Shown here: piece after piece, positions 58,765 through 64,000 of the stretch
Position numbering within the stretch: the stretch's first letter is position 1
How the letters are laid out: each line of letters begins with the position of its first letter
Source: Emydura subglobosa
Lineage: Eukaryota > Chordata > Testudines > Chelidae
Length of the DNA: 64,000 bases
Direction of reading: 5' to 3'
NCBI GenBank assembly: GCA_007922225.1
Contig: ML679962.1
Coordinates: 31,045,563 to 31,109,562 of the forward strand
Notes under the pieces: generated by a model
Seen by the model: only the letters and a program-made list of their open reading frames with translations
Databases searched by the model: none
Told to the model about the DNA's origin: nothing
Translations under genes and position numbers: made by a program

Positions 58765-59198
58765 GTGTTTAGACTGTATATATCAACTACTGTTTTGCCA
58801 TAGATTTTTATGGGTACTTTGAATGAATCGAGAATTCTGGCATGTGCTCAGGGTTTCAGTTAGTATCCAAGGGTTTAATTTTAAATACAAGAAACAACGT
58901 GTACACCTAATTCCCCTTCTACCTCTGAAAATCATGGAGTAAACTATGCCAATCACCTATGGGGACTCAATCTCAGTGGGTGAAATTCACCCATGATGTA
59001 CAGCAGCAGCATTTATAGATTCAGCAGCCTCAACAACTATTGCAAATGGCAGGGTTCCAGGGTTCTGGAACAGCAGAAAGGAGAGGAGAGGCTGTGCAGC
59101 AAACTCTGTGTCTGGCTTTTGGTTGGAGAAGTGGTGGATTTTACTGCCTCAATCTGTCCAGTCTCCACCCATTTATAGCCCAGTCACTCAGGCTTTCT
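58765..59198. other. No gene
   Basis: A small perfect palindrome GGGTGAAATTCACCC lies at 58978-58992. Two short overlapping frames (58993-59178 and 59040-59306) have no recognised similarity. Confidence 0.4.
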
Positions 59199-59269
59199 GG
59201 GCTTGATCTAAACGCCACTGGAGTCAGTGAAAAGACTCCCCCTGACTATACAGAGATACAGAACAGGCC
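59199..59269. repeat. Palindromic MITE-like element, degraded
   Basis: GGGCTTGATCTAAACGCCAC opens, AAAGACTCCCCCTGACTAT is the middle and AACAGGCC the end. The left half fits the family better than the right. Confidence 0.5.
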
Positions 59270-60224
59270 TCATGGAGGTGGAATGCACTTGGACCAGAAA
59301 GATTGAACACCAGCTCAGAGGTCTTATATATGCAGATCTTTATATATATATATAAAAAGATGAAGTAGCTTTTGCTGAATTCCTAGAGTAGCCACAGTGA
59401 AATGATGGCTATCAAAGAGACCAATACCCAGTGCTGGCTGGACTTACATCCATCAACCACACAATCATCCATCTTTTTATTAGAATAATATGTAAAACAA
59501 AACATGGTGTAGAAGAGAGAGAAAGAACTCACATTTACCTACACTATGGAAGGGAAAATGTTACTTGCATTCTAAGTTTGTTTAAAAACTAAAACGACAA
59601 AGGGGTACAATGTGTTTTAATAGCTTTAATAGCTTACCTAAATGGTAACTATATTTTCTCAACAGCTTTCAATTACGGACTGCACCCTCAAGAAGATTAA
59701 TCTTTTCTATGGTGTCTGTTTCTAATCCAAAAATATTTCTTAGTAATTCAACTGACAACATTCATTGCGTTTATAAATAGCCTGAAATGCAGAATCATTT
59801 CACTGTTTAAAAATCATAACTAGGATGTTAACCCCAGGTGATGTGTGTATGTCCTTCAATTTCTATGAGTCATATAAAGTAAATCTCATAGAACTGATGG
59901 AGGAGAAGGAAGATTTTTTTTCTAGCTAGTCATGCTTCTGAACTAATTGATCCTCATGCCTCTCAAGTACTAATGTATTTTCAGTTCTATATTTGTCAAG
60001 AGGGTTCAATTACATTTTGTTTTCTCACAATGGTCTTTCTTTCAACTGTAGGTCAAGGCAAAAAAAAACAACTCAGACAACTGGCTTTACATTTTCATTC
60101 CAGAGCTACTACAACAAACAATTTTAAACTAAACAGACAGGAATGTAAGCTTCTCAATTCATTTTTTTTTTAATCAGAAGGAAAGACTTATTTTATTCAT
60201 GATGAAAATATAGACAGTACAGAT
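59270..60224. other. No gene
   Basis: A (TA)n lies at about 59340-59354. AT-rich unique DNA otherwise. Confidence 0.4.
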
Positions 60225-60385
60225 AGCTTAGCTGAGTGACTTCGGCCAAGTCATGGAGAAGCCTTTCTGTGCTCTCATATGTCAAATATGAATACCAATA
60301 CTTCCCTATTTCATGAATGTTGTTATGGTTGATTCATTTACATTGTCAAGGTGCTTTGAGATCCTGGTGTCACAAGTGTTATCAC
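60225..60385 (+). repeat. MIR/CORE-SINE fragment
   Basis: GCTGAGTGACTTCGGCCAAG, ATATGTCAAATATGAATACC and CAAGGTGCTTTGAGATCCTG appear in the order of the CORE-SINE core and body. The head is missing. Confidence 0.7.
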
Positions 60386-60957
60386 CAAGGCATATGGTTA
60401 TGTGTGGAAGAGATCAGATATATGCACATATTACTTTAGTTAAAAGATGAATAATTCCATTGTGAGTAGTCTTTCAACTCTGTTGCCAGATTGACCGTGT
60501 GTACATTTGTGTGTTTTATCCCTGCCCCAGTTTTTACAAAGAGAATGCCTTATTAGTTTGCTCTGGGTTGGAAAATTCAAAATCCCCTCTTCTGCCACTG
60601 ATTGCTCTGTCCTCTTATACATGTCGGGCCTTCACTGGGCTGCCCCAGAAATTGCCTTCCAAGAACAATCAAGGCTTTTTTTGTTAATCCTGATGGTGAG
60701 AGGAGATCTCCCTACCCACCCATATCACCCCTGACATACAACCAATTGTGGGACTGGAGAGGGCCTTTATCAGTCAATCACATACTGGAGGCAGCCCTTG
60801 CTCCTGCCTTCTTCTTTCCATGAGGTTGAGAGGTTTCAGCTCAGGGATTTGTTTGTTCTGGACATTGTTTGAAGGGTGACTGAAAGTGGCTAATTTTACT
60901 GCTGAGTTCTATGATATACAGTTCTACTTAATGAATAAAACTGCAGCCATCCACTTA
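60386..60957. other. No gene
   Basis: Three overlapping plus-strand frames (60499-60823) in different phases and one minus frame look random. Confidence 0.4.
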
Positions 60958-61075
60958 AACCAGTGGTTCTCAATCTCTTCCTTACCATGACCCCATATTA
61001 CAATAGAAAGCAACTTTGCGGACTCTAAAGAAAAAGGAGGGTGATCATGGCCACCAGGACCTGTACACAATCCCT
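60958..61075. repeat. hAT/MER-like remnant
   Basis: AACCAGTGGTTCTCAATCTC is the typical start of a hAT-derived repeat group; CATGACCCCATATTAC follows its plan. The inverted right end is not visible, so it is truncated. Confidence 0.55.
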
Positions 61076-62457
61076 ATGTTAAGTGTCCATGACTCCAACC
61101 AGAACCACAAGAGTAGTCTTCATTTTTAGCCTCTCTATCTATCTAGGCACTTATACTACACTAATCGCTGCAATATCGGAGCAGCGAACACATACAAAAC
61201 ATTACATTATCTCTCTATATCTATAATTAGTTTCTCTTTTGTAAAAAGTGGAACAGGGAGTCAAAGCCCTGAAAGATTACAGATACCCATCTTCCTAAGC
61301 CTGACTAAGCCTTAACACACAACAATTATAAGATGGTAAACAGCGGTAATTGTACACTAAATGTCTTTTTAAAGAGCCAAATGTGCATTTAAAGTTTAGC
61401 TCCCACTCACAGCAGCTCTAGAACAAACAGTAAATTAGTCAACAGAAAACTGAAAGGAAAAAAAAGCAACAACTAAAAAGGCCTGCAGTCAGTTCCCTAG
61501 GCAGGAAACAACTGTGATTTGCCCCTTTCCCCCGGCCCCGTTTTGTAGACATAACCCATGATGGTTTCAATAAAAATATGCACCTGCTAAAGCACAAGAT
61601 GCTCTTGTTATACAAAGTAAAGTCTAGTAATTACCACGCACTGATAGAAAAAGGACAACCCAGAGAAATATTCACCCTGCCAGTGCAAATGAGTTCATCT
61701 GCATTCTCCTTTCGCAACAGCTACTGTGCTTGTTTACATATTTAAAATTAGGGAGCTATTTGCACCTGTCGCTCTCAGAGGAGGGCAGACAGTTTCATGT
61801 CCATTATAATAAGCCAAAACTATTGGCTTCCTCTTTTCATTGGAACAGGTGGCCAGCACAGCAGAGAACATGCATGGCTATTTTTGTCCCACAATTACAA
61901 AGAGGGTTTCAGCCTCCAGCAAGGCTCAGTGTGCCACTTTGGCCTTGTCGACACTGTGATTAGAAGTTCCAAGATCGCCAGAATCGTGTTTAAACAGTGT
62001 TACCACTAGCCGGATTCCTATGCCCACTGTAGACTGGGTGTTTCCCTGCGCCCCTCCGTAACCAGGTTATAAAGCTACTTTAAAGACCAGGTTACAGATA
62101 CAATGATTCAGATTCAAATGTGGACATGTACTTTGGGTTAAACATACAATTGCTGAACACTAAGCCCCAAAGCCTGTTTCCAGTAGACGGCCTGAGCCCC
62201 TGAGGGTGCCTTGGGGAGTTTATTCATCAACTGTAAAGACCGACAGGCAGAGGAAACGCTACTCAAGGCTTGAGTAATCTCTACAGTAACTGTCCCCTCA
62301 TCCTGTGCACACAAAAGGGAATGGCTGGTGACCCCACATATAGCAGGAGATCTACAACCTTTTTTCAGCCTGCTATTTCTCAGCTTCCCAAGCTCCTTTC
62401 GGCAGCAGTGAAAAGGGAGATCCTGCAAAGCTGGGCTTCATAAACCTGCATGGGAGT
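61076..62457. other. No gene
   Basis: Short frames on both strands (61730-62009 plus, 62138-62428 minus) have no recognised relatives. A C-rich patch TTTCCCCCGGCCCCG lies at about 61527. Confidence 0.4.
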
Positions 62458-62514
62458 CAATATGGCTTGCAAGAGTCCTTGCAAGTCTTGCAATATGGCT
62501 GCAAGAGTCCTTGG
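62458..62514. repeat. Imperfect tandem duplication, period about 32 bp
   Basis: CAATATGGCTTGCAAGAGTC (from 62459) recurs as CAATATGGCTGCAAGAGTCC (from 62491) with one base lost; CTTGCAA strings lie between. A local duplication. Confidence 0.85.
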
Positions 62515-62867
62515 TTTGCAAACAATAATAATATTTTATCAATGCCAGAACTTGAGCAAAGGCTGCTTATCCTACTAATTACATGGGCCATTTATAAGCT
62601 AAAAATGTAGCTGACATCGGGGCCTGGATGACTCAGGGGATATACAGCCCATCACTTCTGGATTACCCAATTTAATTCAGCCCAGCTTAGGTCAGCAGAC
62701 TCCAAAAATTGGTACTGTGTGGAGGTTGTTTATTGACATATGTGAAATGAGTTAATGGTCTCAGTACAATTTGAAGAGGTCAAGATTTCCCCTACCACAG
62801 AAACCCACGACTTTTTTAAGACTAATCGGACACCTGGCTGGCAGTTTCAGCAGAACTCAATAAATGA

Positions 62868-62979
62868 ATGGGCATATGAGGTCTCAGAACATGAGACCTT
62901 CCGGGCTTCAGTTTGCCCCTTCATAAAACAGGGGTAATAGCATCTTCCTACCTCATGGAATGTTTGTTGGGAACAAAAG
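62868..62979 (+). repeat. MIR/CORE-SINE copy, part 1
   Basis: CTTCAGTTTGCCCCTTCATA, AAACAGGGGTAATAGCATCT and CTACCTCATGGAATGTTTG are the core and body of the CORE-SINE. The copy is cut at 62979 by the element that follows and seems to continue at 63517. Confidence 0.7.
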
Positions 62980-63516
62980 TAGGGCTGGTCGAAAATTGGA
63001 ATTTTCCACCGTGGACTCTAATATTTAAAATATTTCCATGTTAAATCAGGATGAGAAATCAAAATATCAATTTTTTTCTCCCCACAGAATAAACAGTTCG
63101 GGAAAAATCAAAATACTTCATTTCAGTTCAGCTCCACATTTAATGTGTGTCCCCTGATGAACCACAATGCCTCATGGGAATTGTAGTTCAGGCACCTTAT
63201 GCCCCCATCCTCCTCTATGGGCTGGGCTCTCTGGCTGGACTACATCTCCCCTGTTGCAATATGGTTGTGACTCACAAAATGCCCCATGGTCATTCAGCCA
63301 GAATAGAGACTGCTTAGGGGGACACAGAGCAACTTCAAGCTGACCTGAAATGAAACCTTTTGATTCAGTTTGGCAAACCAAAATGTCTCAATGCAGGTCA
63401 GCTTGCTCTGAAACAAAATATTTTGCTGTGATTTTCCTAATGGAATATTTTTGTTTTGCAGAAACTCTATTTTCCATCTGAAAAATATTTGGACCAAAAA
63501 TTCCTGAACAGCTCTA
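62980..63516 (+). repeat. AT-rich inverted-repeat element, full length (537 bp)
   Basis: Left end TAGGGCTGGTCGAAAATT and right end AATTCCTGAACAGCTCTA are inverted at 13 of 18 positions. The middle (63150-63280) is GC-richer with CACAATGCCTCATGGGAATT and CTACATCTCCCCTGTTGC. No coding capacity; a transposase elsewhere must have moved it. hAT-like by size and ends, but the class is inferred. The flanks AACAAAAG and GATTAAAG agree at 5 of 8 positions, a possible eroded 8-bp target duplication. Confidence 0.75.
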
Positions 63517-63572
63517 GATTAAAGACCATGAGATGCTGAGATACTAGGATAATGAGGGCCGCCATACAGATC
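63517..63572 (+). repeat. MIR/CORE-SINE copy, part 2
   Basis: TTAAAGACCATGAGATGCTG then AGATACTAGGATAATGAGGG fits the CORE-SINE GTAAAGCGCTTTGAGAT..GGATGAAAGG end, completing the copy started at 62868. Confidence 0.5.
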
Positions 63573-64000
63573 TATCCCTAAAACAAAATGGGCAGAGATT
63601 GTGCCTTCTTTTGTGTTTGCACCACCACCACAACAAAGAGGGCAGCATGGGCAACAAATAATATAATAATGGACACAGAAATACCTTCTCATCTCTCTTG
63701 GGTCAAGTCTGAGCACATTAAACGAACCTTGCTCCGCCAATGCCATTTCTCTAGCTAACCAGAGGACTTCATTCTCCAGAGCGGTCAGCCTTTCATGAAC
63801 ATTAAATTCACAGAAAAAAAATTAAAACATTAAAGACATGATAAAAATGTAGCTGACAAATGAAAAAAGATGATTGCTCTTGCAGCTTGCTGCAGCACGT
63901 TTGCTGTATGACAGTTCTCCTGCCGGATAAGCTGAAGATGCCATGTGCACCGATAGCAATACCTAATTGTAGAACACAAAAAAACTGTGCTAGAAATATA
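63573..64000. other. No gene; unique DNA to window end
   Basis: The minus frame 63519-63746 overlaps the SINE and is not a gene. Nothing else can be named. Confidence 0.4.

Noticed and set aside
1445..59269. The regularly occurring palindromes as a CRISPR-like array
   Set aside because: They are scattered kilobases apart, diverged, and differ in arms; the host is a vertebrate. They are MITE-like elements.
1..64000. Endogenous retrovirus or viral insertion
   Set aside because: No LTR pair, primer-binding site, or gag/pol/env-like frame was seen; all reverse-transcriptase traces are LINE-type.
1..64000. CpG-island promoter
   Set aside because: GC-richer patches (2.6-3.3, 10.6, 14.2-14.5, 22.3-22.8 kb) have few CpG and coincide with repeats or probable repeats.

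Overview
The window reads as AT-rich, CpG-poor vertebrate nuclear DNA with no recognisable protein-coding gene, rRNA or canonical tRNA. Its interspersed repeats point to a sauropsid and most likely a turtle: CR1-type LINE fragments, MIR/CORE-SINE and L2-type tails, and many short palindromic elements built round a CCATTGACTTCAATGG-like core. A crocodilian is the main alternative. The repeat families were recognised from memory of such genomes, not from a search. The longest open frames are under about 165 codons, overlap others on both strands and look like no known protein. The exceptions are short frames that belong to decayed LINE reverse transcriptases.

Layout. 1-14 kb: mostly unique AT-rich DNA with one CR1 fragment (3.8-4.2 kb), six palindromic MITE-like pieces, a possible tRNA-like SINE head (8.5 kb) and short simple repeats. 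14-26 kb: denser repeats, including a half palindrome (14.5 kb), a composite with two tRNA-like modules facing each other (16.1-16.2 kb), a MIR copy (19 kb), a large GC-rich to AT-rich unclassified repeat (22.3-23.2 kb), a clean 117-bp palindrome (23.6 kb), a tRNA-like SINE (24.6 kb) and a CR1 fragment split by a MITE (25.2-25.9 kb). 26-42 kb: sparse, with a full MIR-like SINE (28.4-28.7 kb), a MITE inside a MITE (32.4-32.6 kb), and a local repeat pair (37.75-38.1 and 39.07-39.29 kb) in which only the first copy carries a hAT-like insertion. 42-54 kb: L2-type tails, a decayed L2-like LINE (44.2-44.8 kb), an antisense CR1 3' end (47.3-48.1 kb), a CTCF-like motif (48.4 kb), a 336-bp terminal-inverted-repeat element (49.6-49.9 kb) and a SINE interrupted by a CR1 piece (52.7-53.0 kb). 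54-64 kb: mostly unique, ending with a 537-bp AT-rich inverted-repeat element inserted in a MIR copy.

The picture is a gene desert or a very large intron. Several repeat-free AT-rich stretches with clustered TAATTA-type motifs (about 15.1-15.3, 20.4-20.5, 26.0, 53.5 and 55.4-55.7 kb) are the best candidates for conserved regulatory DNA, but conservation cannot be judged from one sequence. I found no new gene system. The most informative signals are nested insertions that give a relative order of transposition events.
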